DNA of 33,805 nt from Alphaproteobacteria bacterium (GTDB lineage: Bacteria; Pseudomonadota; Alphaproteobacteria; Sphingomonadales; Sphingomonadaceae), in NCBI GenBank assembly GCA_018828205.1, contig JAHJWA010000108.1:1-33805 (forward strand). The letters are read 5' to 3'. Below, in pieces: positions 25,385-33,566 of this stretch; position 1 is the first letter of the stretch, and each line of letters opens with the position of its first letter. The notes under the pieces are model-generated. The model searched no databases. It worked only from the letters and a program-made list of their open reading frames with translations, and was not told the origin of the DNA. A program made the translations under genes and the position numbers.

Positions 25385-26506
25385 GTGCGCCGTTTGTCCG
25401 AAATCGAACGCAAGTTGCAGTTTGCCAAGGATGGTTTCGGCGAGGCCGCTTTGGGTCTGCTCGGCTGGACGGAAGCGATGGCGCGGTTCGCCGATTCCGT
25501 CGGTTCGCGAACGGGCCAACTGATCGGCATCGGATCGCAAGTCGCTCTGCCATTCAACATCATGACCGAGATGCCGCCGGAGGCTGGAGCGGAATTCGAA
25601 CGGGTCGGCGGCGGCGATCCATGGATCAATTCCCGCGTCCGCGCCGGCATAGCGGCGCCCGAGCTGGCCCTGCGCGACGATGCGGACTTCACCATCGAAC
25701 AGGATCGGCAAAGAGGACCCGAATTCGGAGACTGGAAGGATCGCCACCGGATCGGCTATTCCTGCATCACCAATCTGGTGAAGAACGATCGTTTCCTGAT
25801 CGGTCTCGGTGCTCTCCATGACCGCTCGCAGGAGCCGATGGGTTCGGAGGAAAAGCGGGCGTTTCTAGAACTCGCATTCTCGCTGCGCGATGCGATACGG
25901 CTTCAGCTTTCGCTGGAAGGCCAGGAAGCCAAACTCGTCGCGCGAACCTTCGACGCGATCGACAAACCAGTGTTCGTGTGCGGGCCGGACGGATTGATTT
26001 CCGGCATGTCGCAGCCGGCGGCCGAGTTGGTGAAGGAGGGCCGGTGGCTGACCAGCCGTCAGGACCGACTGGTACTCAAGGACGCGAATGCGCAGGGCGA
26101 ACTCGCGCGGGTGATGGTAGAGACGATCTTTCCGGTTCGCTTCATGCCGGGCAAGCCCAACGATTCCGTCTTAACCCGCGACGAGGACGGCTACCCGCTC
26201 TATCTGGAAATCACGCCCTTCCCGATGATTCACGAAGTTCCCCTGCGGGCTTCGGCCCTGGTGATCGCCTACCCGCCCAAGCAGCGCGAGTTGAGATGTG
26301 CCGCCATCGCGCGGGCGATCTATCGGCTCACGCCGACCGAGGCCGTGATAGCCTCCTACCTCGTCTCCGGAAAAAGTCTGGATACCATCGCGGATCTCTG
26401 CGGGATCGGTCGAGGAACGGTGCGGACCCATCTCAAACGCACCTTCGACAAGACGGGCGCCCGCAGCCAAGTCGGCTTGGTGGCGCTACTCAATTCGACA
26501 ATGTGA
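25385..26506 (+). CDS. LuxR-type HTH transcriptional regulator
   Basis: A 373-residue regulator. The C-terminal 61 residues (313-373) form a LuxR/GerE helix-turn-helix (YRLTPTEAVIASYLVSGKSL, then IADLCGIGRGTVRTHLKRTF). The middle (about 190-300) is PAS-like, with VFVCGPDGLISGMSQPAAELV and YPLYLEITPFPM. The N-terminal part has no motif I can name and no receiver-domain Asp pocket, so it is not a typical two-component regulator and may bind a ligand. The start is a GTG; an overlapping ATG four bases earlier is in another frame. Divergent placement makes the autotransporter its most probable target. Confidence 0.88.
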   Translation: MRRLSEIERKLQFAKDGFGEAALGLLGWTEAMARFADSVGSRTGQLIGIGSQVALPFNIMTEMPPEAGAEFERVGGGDPWINSRVRAGIAAPELALRDDADFTIEQDRQRGPEFGDWKDRHRIGYSCITNLVKNDRFLIGLGALHDRSQEPMGSEEKRAFLELAFSLRDAIRLQLSLEGQEAKLVARTFDAIDKPVFVCGPDGLISGMSQPAAELVKEGRWLTSRQDRLVLKDANAQGELARVMVETIFPVRFMPGKPNDSVLTRDEDGYPLYLEITPFPMIHEVPLRASALVIAYPPKQRELRCAAIARAIYRLTPTEAVIASYLVSGKSLDTIADLCGIGRGTVRTHLKRTFDKTGARSQVGLVALLNSTM

Positions 26507-26961
26507 CGCCTGATCTCTCTTGCCTTTCGGACCGCAATCGGTCGAATCCACCAAGGCGTGGACGCTGATCCAATTGCCTAGCAGGAGGCCTTCAACGCTA
26601 TACTTTACGCATAGCAAAAGACCGCAGGATTTGGGGCGCTAAGCGGACATGCCGGTTCCCTGCCCGGGACGTCCACCAGGTACTCGGCGCTTCCGAATTG
26701 AGATGTCTCGGGTAGTCCAACCAAGCGGTCATGCAGGAGCCTGATTTACCCCCCGTCAGAAGGCACAAGATCGGCGAACGCCCGAGCCTCCTCGTTTCTG
26801 TAGAGCTGTGGAGACGCCCTCCCCCGCCCTTGCCCGAATCCACCCACCGAGTGTATCCGGGACTTGTACCGGGCAATTGAGTACACCAACGTTCTCAATC
26901 ACTTAATGCAAGGCAATTTTGGCCGGGTCCCCTGCCACTCCAGCCAGCTTCGACGAGCCCT
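26507..26961. other. Gene-free region with the right att-like repeat
   Basis: About 455 bp between the LuxR-type regulator and psd. A 92-codon minus-strand frame (26598-26876) exists but has a composition unlike a protein, and I see no integrase remnant. The last part holds a fragment resembling the 3' end of tRNA-Gln (26931-26946). If the island is real, its right end lies here. Confidence 0.5.
26931..26946 (+). repeat. Right att-like direct repeat (tRNA-Gln 3' end fragment)
   Basis: CCTGCCACTCCAGCCA matches the tRNA-Gln end at 5935-5950 at 15 of 16 positions, including CCA. No cloverleaf can be completed from the upstream DNA, so it is a fragment, not a second tRNA gene. Confidence 0.5.
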
Positions 26962-26964
26962 TTG

Positions 26965-27855
26965 GTGCACGAAGCCCGCTCGGCCCAGCAAGCGAGGTGT
27001 TCCATTCTCGACCGTCTCAAAGTACTGCCGCAATATCTGCTGCCCAAGCAGGCGCTTACGCTTCTGGCCGGACGGGTTGCGGGAGCCCGCGGGGGCGCGC
27101 GGACGACGCGGCTGATCCGCTGGTTTGCCCGAAAATACGGCGTCGATATGGACGAGGCCGAGAATGCGGACGTCGCCAGCTATCCCACCTTCAACGACTT
27201 TTTCACCCGCGCGCTGAAACCCGGCGTCCGGCCGATTGCGGAGGCGGATTTCACCTCTCCGGTCGATGGCACGATCAGCCAGTTCGGCGCCATCGACGAT
27301 CATCACATGCTGCAGGCCAAGGGGCACCGCTTTACCACCACCGAGCTGGTCGGGGGCGACGCGGCGCTCGCGGCGCGGTTCCGGCATGGCAGTTTCGCCA
27401 ATCTCTACCTTTCCCCCAAGGACTATCATCGCCTGCACATGCCCTGCGAGGGCAGGCTGACGCGGATGATCCACGTGCCGGGAGCGCTGTTTTCGGTGAA
27501 CCCGGTGACCGCGCGCGGCGTACCCAACCTCTTCGCGCGCAACGAACGCGTCGTCTGCGTGTTCGAATCGCCCCAGCACGGTCGCTTCGTCATGGTACTG
27601 GTGGGGGCGACCATCGTCGGCAGCATGGCGACCGTGTGGCACGGGGTGGTCAACCCCAAGCGCAGCGGCAGGCTGGCCGAATGGACCTATTCCGACCAGG
27701 ATATCGTCCTTGCGCAGGGCGAGGAAATGGGGCGGTTCCTGCTGGGCTCTACCATCGTGATGCTGTTCGAACCCGATGTCATAGAGTTCGACACCGGCTG
27801 GAAACCCGAGCGCCCGGTGCGGCTTGGCGAACGCATGGGCGTGGCTCCGGCCTAG
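26965..27855 (+). CDS. psd: Phosphatidylserine decarboxylase proenzyme
   Basis: Converts phosphatidylserine to phosphatidylethanolamine at the inner membrane, using a pyruvoyl group made by self-cleavage. The protein follows the E. coli-type enzyme throughout: LQYILPK-like VLPQYLLPKQ near the start, TFNDFFTRALKPGVRPI, the SPVDGTISQFG aspartate, YLSPKDYHRLHMPC with the catalytic His, VPNLFARNERVVCVFE, and the self-cleaving LGST motif with Ser262. The start is uncertain. A GTG at 26965 (TTG at 26962) gives a 13-residue extension not seen in the family, while the homologous first codon would be ATT at 27004, preceded by GAGGT five nt upstream. The gene begins 18 bp after the right tRNA-like repeat, so its own promoter region may have been changed by the insertion. 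Confidence 0.93.
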   Translation: MHEARSAQQARCSILDRLKVLPQYLLPKQALTLLAGRVAGARGGARTTRLIRWFARKYGVDMDEAENADVASYPTFNDFFTRALKPGVRPIAEADFTSPVDGTISQFGAIDDHHMLQAKGHRFTTTELVGGDAALAARFRHGSFANLYLSPKDYHRLHMPCEGRLTRMIHVPGALFSVNPVTARGVPNLFARNERVVCVFESPQHGRFVMVLVGATIVGSMATVWHGVVNPKRSGRLAEWTYSDQDIVLAQGEEMGRFLLGSTIVMLFEPDVIEFDTGWKPERPVRLGERMGVAPA

Positions 27856-27863
27856 CCCGGCGT

Positions 27864-27893
27864 TTTGCGCCTTCGCCTGCGCCCCGGCGCAAA
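27864..27893 (+). terminator. Hairpin after psd
   Basis: TTTGCGCC (27864-27871) pairs perfectly with GGCGCAAA (27886-27893) around a 14-nt loop, 8 bp past the psd stop. No T-run follows. Confidence 0.45.
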
Positions 27894-27972
27894 GCTCGCC
27901 GAGGGCGAAGAGGTGACAGAATCACAGCGCTATGGCACCAGCCGCCGGGCGTTTTCCATTGGGAGTGACTTG

Positions 27973-29763
27973 ATGCGTCGCATGGCTTTGCCGTTGCTGT
28001 TGGTTGCGAGCGGGCTCGCCGGCTGCGCCCAAAGTGCGATCCCGGAAGGGATGCCGGCGAGCGCGGACGCGCTGCCGCAGTCTCCCCCGGTGGAGGTGGC
28101 GCTGATCGCCTTCAACGATTTCCACGGCAATCTGCAGCCGCCGCGCCGTACGGTGACCCATGCGACAGCGACAGGTGAAGCGGTCCCGGTGCCCGCGGGC
28201 GGCGCGGCCTATTTCGCTTCGGCGATCGCGGCGGCACGCGCGCGCTATCCCAACAGCCTGGTCGTTTCCGCGGGGGACCTGATCGGCGCCTCGCCGCTGA
28301 TGTCGAGCCTGTTTCTGGACGAGCCGACCATCCACGCGATGAATCTCATCGGGCTGGATTTCAACGCCGTGGGCAATCACGAATTCGACCGCGGCCGGGA
28401 GGAATTGCTGCGGCTCGACCGGGGCGGCTGCGAGCAGCACACGCCGCGCGAGCCCTGCGCGGTGGATGCCGATTTCCGCGGCGCCGAGTTCGGGTTCCTC
28501 GCGGCGAACGTGATCACCGAAAATGGCGAGACGCTGCTCCCGCCCTATGCGATCCGCAGCTTCGGCAGCGGACCCGCGGCGGTCCAGGTCGCGGTGATCG
28601 GGATGACGCTGGAGGGCACCCCCTCGGTGGTCACGCCCGACGGGGTCGCGGGGCTCGCTTTCCGCGACGAGGCGGACACGGTGAACGCGCTGGTGCCGCG
28701 TCTCAGGGACGAGGGCGCGGATGCGATCGTGGTTCTGGTCCATGAAGGGCTGACCTCGCCCAACGCCTATGACGAAAAGACCTGCGACGGCCTCAGCGGG
28801 GACCTCATGCCGGTGCTCGAGCGGCTTTCTCCGGATGTCGATGTGGTCATCTCGGGCCACACCCACAACGCCTATATCTGCGACTTTGCCGAACTGGATC
28901 CGCAGCGCCCGTTCCTGGTGACCAGCGGCGGCCAATACGGCACACTGCTGACCGAGATCGAACTCAGCGTCGATCCGGTCCGCGGCGTGGTGACGCGCAG
29001 CGCGCGCAACCATATCGTCCAGTCCGAAGGTTTTGCGAACTCGGGCGGAGCGGTCGAGCCGACCGATGCCGTGCCTCGCTACGCGGCCGATCCGCGGGTC
29101 GCGGCGCTGGTGGAACGCTATCGCGCGGCGGCGGAACCCCGCGCGGCGCGGGTCATCGGCAGCCTCGGCGGCCCCGCCCCGACCAGCCGGACCCGATCGG
29201 GCGAGCAGGTGCTCGGCAATCTGATCGCGGACGCTCAGCTCGCCGCGACCAGCGGTCCCGAACGGGGCGGCGCGCAGATCGCCTTCATGAATTCGGGCGG
29301 AGTGCGCGCCGAAATCGTGCCGGCGGATGATGGCGCGGTCAGCTATGGGCAATTGTTCGCCGCCCAGCCCTTCGGCAACACGCTGGTGGTCAAGAGCTTC
29401 ACCGGACGCCAGATTCTGCAATTGCTCGAACAGCAGTTCGCGAGCGGTTCCAATTCGGTCGAACAGCCCAATCTGCTGCTGCCCTCGAAAGGGTTCAGCT
29501 ATGGCTACGATCTGCGCCGTCCGGCGGGGCTGCGGATCATCGATGCGCGGCTCGACGGGGAAGCTCTGCAGGAAACCAAGCTCTACCGCGTCACGACCAA
29601 CAGCTTTCTCGCCAGCGGGGGCGACAATTTCACGATCCTGCGCGAGGGCGTCGACCAGCTTGGCGGGCCGCAGGACGTCGATGCGCTCGAAGCCTATATC
29701 CTCGCCAATCCCGGCCTGATCCCGCCCTCCGGGAATCGCATCCGGAACCTCGCCGCCGACTGA
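27973..29763 (+). CDS. 5'-nucleotidase / 2',3'-cyclic phosphodiesterase family lipoprotein
   Basis: A UshA/CpdB-type enzyme of 596 residues that removes phosphate from nucleotides outside the cytoplasm. The ATG at 27973 is preceded by GGGAG seven nt upstream; the longer frame upstream is not translated. The signal peptide ends in the lipobox LAGC with Cys18, so the enzyme should be lipid-anchored. The metallophosphoesterase domain shows FNDFHGNL, SAGDLIGASP, AVGNHEFDRG, VLVHEG and SGHTHNAY. The C-terminal substrate domain (about 390-596) has NSGGVRAEI, QPFGNTLVV and YGYDLRRPAG, and ends in a normal family position. It lies downstream of psd in the same direction. Nucleotide salvage or phosphate scavenging is the likely role; the exact substrate is unknown. 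Confidence 0.93.
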   Translation: MRRMALPLLLVASGLAGCAQSAIPEGMPASADALPQSPPVEVALIAFNDFHGNLQPPRRTVTHATATGEAVPVPAGGAAYFASAIAAARARYPNSLVVSAGDLIGASPLMSSLFLDEPTIHAMNLIGLDFNAVGNHEFDRGREELLRLDRGGCEQHTPREPCAVDADFRGAEFGFLAANVITENGETLLPPYAIRSFGSGPAAVQVAVIGMTLEGTPSVVTPDGVAGLAFRDEADTVNALVPRLRDEGADAIVVLVHEGLTSPNAYDEKTCDGLSGDLMPVLERLSPDVDVVISGHTHNAYICDFAELDPQRPFLVTSGGQYGTLLTEIELSVDPVRGVVTRSARNHIVQSEGFANSGGAVEPTDAVPRYAADPRVAALVERYRAAAEPRAARVIGSLGGPAPTSRTRSGEQVLGNLIADAQLAATSGPERGGAQIAFMNSGGVRAEIVPADDGAVSYGQLFAAQPFGNTLVVKSFTGRQILQLLEQQFASGSNSVEQPNLLLPSKGFSYGYDLRRPAGLRIIDARLDGEALQETKLYRVTTNSFLASGGDNFTILREGVDQLGGPQDVDALEAYILANPGLIPPSGNRIRNLAAD

Positions 29764-29794
29764 ACACGGCCGCCCGCGAGGGCCGGGGAAATGT

Positions 29795-29810
29795 CGCCGC
29801 TTGGGCGGCG
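29795..29810 (+). terminator. Small hairpin after the nucleotidase gene
   Basis: CGCCGC and GCGGCG form a 6-bp stem with a TTGG loop, about 30 bp past the nucleotidase stop and between convergent genes. No T-tract is present. Confidence 0.35.
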
Positions 29811-29927
29811 CCCGGCGATCGATTGACCGCGACGCGGTATCCCGCCCCTGGCTGGTTGACGAGCAGCCGCGCGGTGGATCCGATCGCTTGAAGGGGTTGC
29901 TGCAGCGAGGACGGTACCGCCGCGCCG

Positions 29928-32768
29928 TCAAGCCACGAGGCGCGCCGGTCTCCTTATGATCTGCGGGATCCTGCACGCCTCGACCGCCCGGCCGTAGTAA
30001 TAGCCCTGGCCGAAGCGGCATCCCTCCTCGATCAGCAGGCGCTTCTGCAACTCGGTCTCGACGCCTTCGGCGACCACATCGATCCCGAGGTTGCGCGCCA
30101 GATCGATGACCGCCGAGACGATGGCGCGCGCTCCCTGATCGACGTCGATCCGGTCGACGAAGGAGCGGTCGATCTTGACCACGTCCACGGGGAAGTCGCG
30201 CAGGTGGGAGAGAGAGGAGTGGCCGGTCCCGAAATCGTCCAGCGCGATCCGGATGCCGCCTTCGTTGAGAAGGCCCAGAGCGCGCCCGACGATATCGGAG
30301 CCGCGGTTGAGGAAGACATGCTCGGTCACTTCGATCTCGATGAGCGCCGGCGGGATGGAATACTCGGCGATCCGCCCGAACAGCCGTTCGGCGAAATCGT
30401 CGCGGAGGAACTCGGCAGGAGCGGCGTTGATCGACACGCGCCCCACCGCAAGCCCCTGATCGAGCCAGCTTCTCAGATCGCCCATGACCTTGCGTTGCAT
30501 AAGCTCGCCGATCTTCGCTGCGAGCTCGTAATCCTTGAACGCTTCGCCGACCGTATCGGGCGATTGCAGCCCGCGCGAGGAATGGCGCCAGCGCAGCAGC
30601 GCCTCCATTCCCACGATCCGCCCCGTCACCAGCTCCACCTTCGGCTGGTAGTGCGGCACAACCGATTCCGCGGTGATGCCGACGCGGGCCACGCTTAGTT
30701 GCGATGCCGCGATCTGCGCCTCTTCGCGCAGATGGCTGTGGAACATCCGCACCCCGCCCCGCCCGCTGTCCTTGAGCGCGTAAAGCGCGATATCCGCGAT
30801 CTTGAGCAGTTCATTGGCGTTATCGGCATCGCGCGGGAACACCGCGCCGCCCAGGCTCGCTCCGGCGCTGATATAGCGCCCGTCGAACTGGACCGGATGT
30901 CTCAGCGATTCGACGATGGCGTGGCCGGTCCCGAGCGGATTGATCCTGCCTTCGGCGACCTCGATAATGACCGCGAATTCATCGCCTCCCAGCCGGGCGA
31001 CGAAATCGTCGGGACCGATCGCATCGCGCAGGCGCTGGGCGAAGACGGTCAGGAGATGGTCGCCGGCTACATGGCCGAGCGTGTCGTTGACATGCTTGAA
31101 GTGATCGAGATCGAGCAGCAGCAAGGCAACCTCGCCCCCGGATCGCCGATTGCGCTGCGTCGCCTCGCGCAGATGCGTTTCGAACGCCCGGCGATTGGGC
31201 AGGCCGGTGAGATCGTCGTGCTCGCTCGCCCATTTCAGCTGCCGAGCGGTCTCGCGTTGCGCCGTGATGTCGCGCGAGACCGAGAGCAGGCGGGTGACGG
31301 TGCCCCGCTCGTCCTTGATCGGCGTGACGACCACATCCCACCATTTCGGCACCCCGGAGCCAGTGGGGCAAAACCCGCTGAAGCGCGACACCCGGTCGCA
31401 AAGCGCCAGATCCAGCGCCTCCTGAACCGCTGTCCGCCCCTCCGGCGGCCACAGCGAGGTCCAGTCCCGGCCCTGAACCGAAGCCAGCGTTCCCAGTTCC
31501 TTTGCCCTGAGACCGGGCCCGTTGATGAATTCGAGCGTACCGTCCGCGCGGATGATCTTGATGCAATCCGCGCTCGATTCCAGCACGCTTTCCTGAAGCC
31601 GCTGGCTCTCGACCAGCGCAGCCTGCGCATGGATCCGGTCGTGGATATCGGTGCAGGTTCCGTACCAGCGGACGATTTCGTTGCGATCGTCGCGTTCGGG
31701 CCAGGCGCGCCCCAGGACCCAGCGATATTCACCCGTATGGTGGCGCAGGCGGTACTCGATCTCGTAGATTTCGCCGGTCGCCAGCGAATGCCGCCAGCGC
31801 GCCCAGGCGCGCTCGAAATCGTCGGTATGGATGGTGCCGTTCCACCCCGGCCCCTGGGTCGAGCCATCGGTGATACCGGTGAAGGCATACCAGAAGCGGC
31901 TGTAATAATCGCCATATCCATCCGGCCGGGTGGACCACACCATCTGGGGAATGTGATCCAGCGTCTTCCTGAACTGGACTTCGCGTTCCCGGATCGCATC
32001 CTCCTTGGTCTTGCGATCGTCGATATTGCGAAAGAACACGGTGATGCCGCCGCCCTCGATCGGGGCGGCATGGGCTTCGTACCAATGGTTCAGCGCCGGA
32101 ACAAAGGCCTCGCACGTCGAAGCTTGACGCTGGTCCATCGTCTCCTGGAAGGCCTCCCAGAACGGGCCGTGTTCCAGCTTCGGGAAGGCCTCGAGGAGAT
32201 GCCTGCCCAGAAGCGTCTCACCCCCCGACAGCTCGTCTTGGGCGCGAGTGTTGAGATAGGTGAATTCCCAGTCCCGATCGAGGCTGAACACGCAATCCGA
32301 AGTGTTCTCGAGCACCTGGGCCAGACGGCTCGCATAGTCGTCGGCGACGCGGCGTGCCTCGGCGCTGGCCTCGCGCAGCTTTTGTTCTTCGCTTACGTCG
32401 GCGATCATGCCTTCGAGGAACAGCGCCGCTCCGTCCGCCCCGTAAACTGCCTGGCCCTGCTCCCGCACCCAGCGGGTCTCACCCGAGCGATGCGTCATCC
32501 GATAGGTCACCGAGAATGGCTGCCCGCTCTCGATCGCTTGCTCGACCTGCTGCTCGGTTTGAAGCACATCCGCAGGGTGTATGAGACGCGCCCAGCCCAT
32601 GCTGATAAGGGCCTCGGCGGGAAACCCGGTCAATTCCTCCACGCCCTGGCTGACATAGATCATCCGCCACGGAGCCCTCACCTCGGAGCGATAGAAGGTG
32701 CCCGAAAGGATATTGAGCAGGGATTCGAATTCGCGCTGCTTGCCCTCGGGAGCGGCGATCTGGCTCAC
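29928..32768 (-). CDS. Multi-PAS GGDEF-EAL c-di-GMP synthase/phosphodiesterase (second paralogue)
   Basis: A 946-residue protein with the same layout as the one at 15523-18477: about four PAS units, then GGDEF and EAL. The GGDEF motif is at 594-598 and the I-site is again lost (GPDD). The EAL domain keeps MEALLRWRH, EVTEHVF, DDFGTG, VVKIDRSF and VAEGVE. By eye the two proteins agree at roughly three quarters of positions, and more over EAL, and differ mainly in the N-terminal 40 residues. The start is a GTG with no clear ribosome site; an in-frame TAG lies about 20 codons upstream, so the start cannot be much further out. It converges with the nucleotidase gene (164 bp) and may share signalling with the receiver proteins upstream. 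Confidence 0.92.
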   Translation of the reverse strand: MSQIAAPEGKQREFESLLNILSGTFYRSEVRAPWRMIYVSQGVEELTGFPAEALISMGWARLIHPADVLQTEQQVEQAIESGQPFSVTYRMTHRSGETRWVREQGQAVYGADGAALFLEGMIADVSEEQKLREASAEARRVADDYASRLAQVLENTSDCVFSLDRDWEFTYLNTRAQDELSGGETLLGRHLLEAFPKLEHGPFWEAFQETMDQRQASTCEAFVPALNHWYEAHAAPIEGGGITVFFRNIDDRKTKEDAIREREVQFRKTLDHIPQMVWSTRPDGYGDYYSRFWYAFTGITDGSTQGPGWNGTIHTDDFERAWARWRHSLATGEIYEIEYRLRHHTGEYRWVLGRAWPERDDRNEIVRWYGTCTDIHDRIHAQAALVESQRLQESVLESSADCIKIIRADGTLEFINGPGLRAKELGTLASVQGRDWTSLWPPEGRTAVQEALDLALCDRVSRFSGFCPTGSGVPKWWDVVVTPIKDERGTVTRLLSVSRDITAQRETARQLKWASEHDDLTGLPNRRAFETHLREATQRNRRSGGEVALLLLDLDHFKHVNDTLGHVAGDHLLTVFAQRLRDAIGPDDFVARLGGDEFAVIIEVAEGRINPLGTGHAIVESLRHPVQFDGRYISAGASLGGAVFPRDADNANELLKIADIALYALKDSGRGGVRMFHSHLREEAQIAASQLSVARVGITAESVVPHYQPKVELVTGRIVGMEALLRWRHSSRGLQSPDTVGEAFKDYELAAKIGELMQRKVMGDLRSWLDQGLAVGRVSINAAPAEFLRDDFAERLFGRIAEYSIPPALIEIEVTEHVFLNRGSDIVGRALGLLNEGGIRIALDDFGTGHSSLSHLRDFPVDVVKIDRSFVDRIDVDQGARAIVSAVIDLARNLGIDVVAEGVETELQKRLLIEEGCRFGQGYYYGRAVEACRIPQIIRRPARLVA

Positions 32769-33116
32769 TGCAGGCGCCGTGGAAAAATCCGGTGCCGACA
32801 GGCGATCGTCGGCCCCGCCTGCGCCCTATGCCCCGCCCCCGTCGCGATCGGGATGTTCGTCGCCGAACCAGGGGGGCCATGTTTCCAGAAAAAAATACCT
32901 TCCTCGGAGCGCAACTCGCGGTCGCGCATGCTCCCGGCCATGTAGCCGGAGCCCGGTAAACAGAGCGTTTAATTGCACACAGCCGTCAAACGGCCGGAGC
33001 GATCACTAACTCTATGATAGAGCCTTGAATATAGCCCAATCGGGCGACACGTAACACCGCGAAAGAAGCGCCCGCTTCAGCGGTGTAGAGGCGGGTTCGC
33101 TTCGGCCTCTTTCGAA
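32769..33116. other. Intergenic region upstream of the GGDEF-EAL gene
   Basis: About 350 bp with no supportable gene. The promoter of the minus-strand GGDEF-EAL gene should be here, most likely in the less GC-rich part 32880-33060. I saw no named element. Confidence 0.45.
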
Positions 33117-33461
33117 CTAGTCGGAGGCGCTGCGATCGACAAACAGCCTTGTGGCCTGTTCGATATCGTCGAATCGATAGGGCTTCGGGACCACCGCCTG
33201 CGCACCGATCGAATCCGCATCCTCCAAACCGCCGGTCGCGAGAACGAAGGGAATTCGCTTGTCCTGCAGGCTCAGCGCGACCCGATCGGCCCGCTCGCCC
33301 TGCAAATTGTAATCCAGGAACGCCCCGTCGAACGAATGGGAATCCAGGGCAACGAGCGCATCGGCGACATTGGTGGAGACCAGCGGGACCTCGTGCCCCA
33401 GTTCGCAAAGCATGTCCTCGAGCAGCATGGAAATCAGAGGCTCGTCTTCGACCACAAGCAA
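33117..33461 (-). CDS. Single-domain response regulator (CheY-like receiver)
   Basis: A stand-alone receiver of about 114 residues from a TTG at 33461. The phosphorylation site is complete: acidic pair in VVEDEP (Glu5, Asp6), phosphoacceptor Asp50 in GAFLDYNLQGE, Thr76 in LATGG and Lys93 in VPKPY. Such receivers often work with HWE/HisKA_2-type histidine kinases in sphingomonads; none is seen in this window. The start is suspicious: there is no ribosome site before the TTG, and an ATG about 25 nt upstream reads into a different frame. Removing one GC dinucleotide from a CGCGC stretch would give the normal beginning MNLRILRLLVVEDEP. It may be a small frameshift, a sequence error or an unusual start. 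Confidence 0.85.
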   Translation of the reverse strand: MLVVEDEPLISMLLEDMLCELGHEVPLVSTNVADALVALDSHSFDGAFLDYNLQGERADRVALSLQDKRIPFVLATGGLEDADSIGAQAVVPKPYRFDDIEQATRLFVDRSASD

Positions 33462-33566
33462 TCGCAGGATGCGCGCAGGTTCATCTGTTGCAGTCGACAG
33501 TTCGAGAATCCTTCTACCAGTGCAATATCTTCGAAAAAGAAGGCGAAGTCGTCGAATTGGACCTCG

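Larger units (their letters stand above)
5951..26946. mobile_element. Putative tRNA-Gln-anchored genomic island, integrase not seen
   Basis: The left edge is the tRNA-Gln CCA end and the right edge is a 15/16 copy of the tRNA 3' end, in the same orientation. The enclosed genes are accessory in character: ECF/FecR/TonB receptor, phosphatase, c-di-GMP enzymes, autotransporter and LuxR regulator. The genes just outside (yghU, psd) are conserved core genes. The GGDEF-EAL gene at 15523-18477 looks richer in AT than its paralogue at 29928-32768, which fits transfer. No tyrosine or serine recombinase, transposase or mobility gene is visible, so this is either an old, immobile island or a coincidence. 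Confidence 0.4.

Noticed and set aside
26598..26876. 92-codon minus-strand gene
   Set aside because: No conserved motif, unusual composition and no ribosome site; probably not coding.
26872..26946. Second tRNA gene
   Set aside because: Only the 3' T-stem and acceptor part fits; no matching acceptor 5' strand, D-arm or anticodon arm upstream.
27922..30021. 699-codon minus-strand frame over the nucleotidase
   Set aside because: Shadow frame; the plus strand has all metallophosphoesterase motifs.
30699..32945. 748-codon plus-strand frame over the second GGDEF-EAL gene
   Set aside because: Shadow frame; the GGDEF and EAL motifs are on the minus strand.
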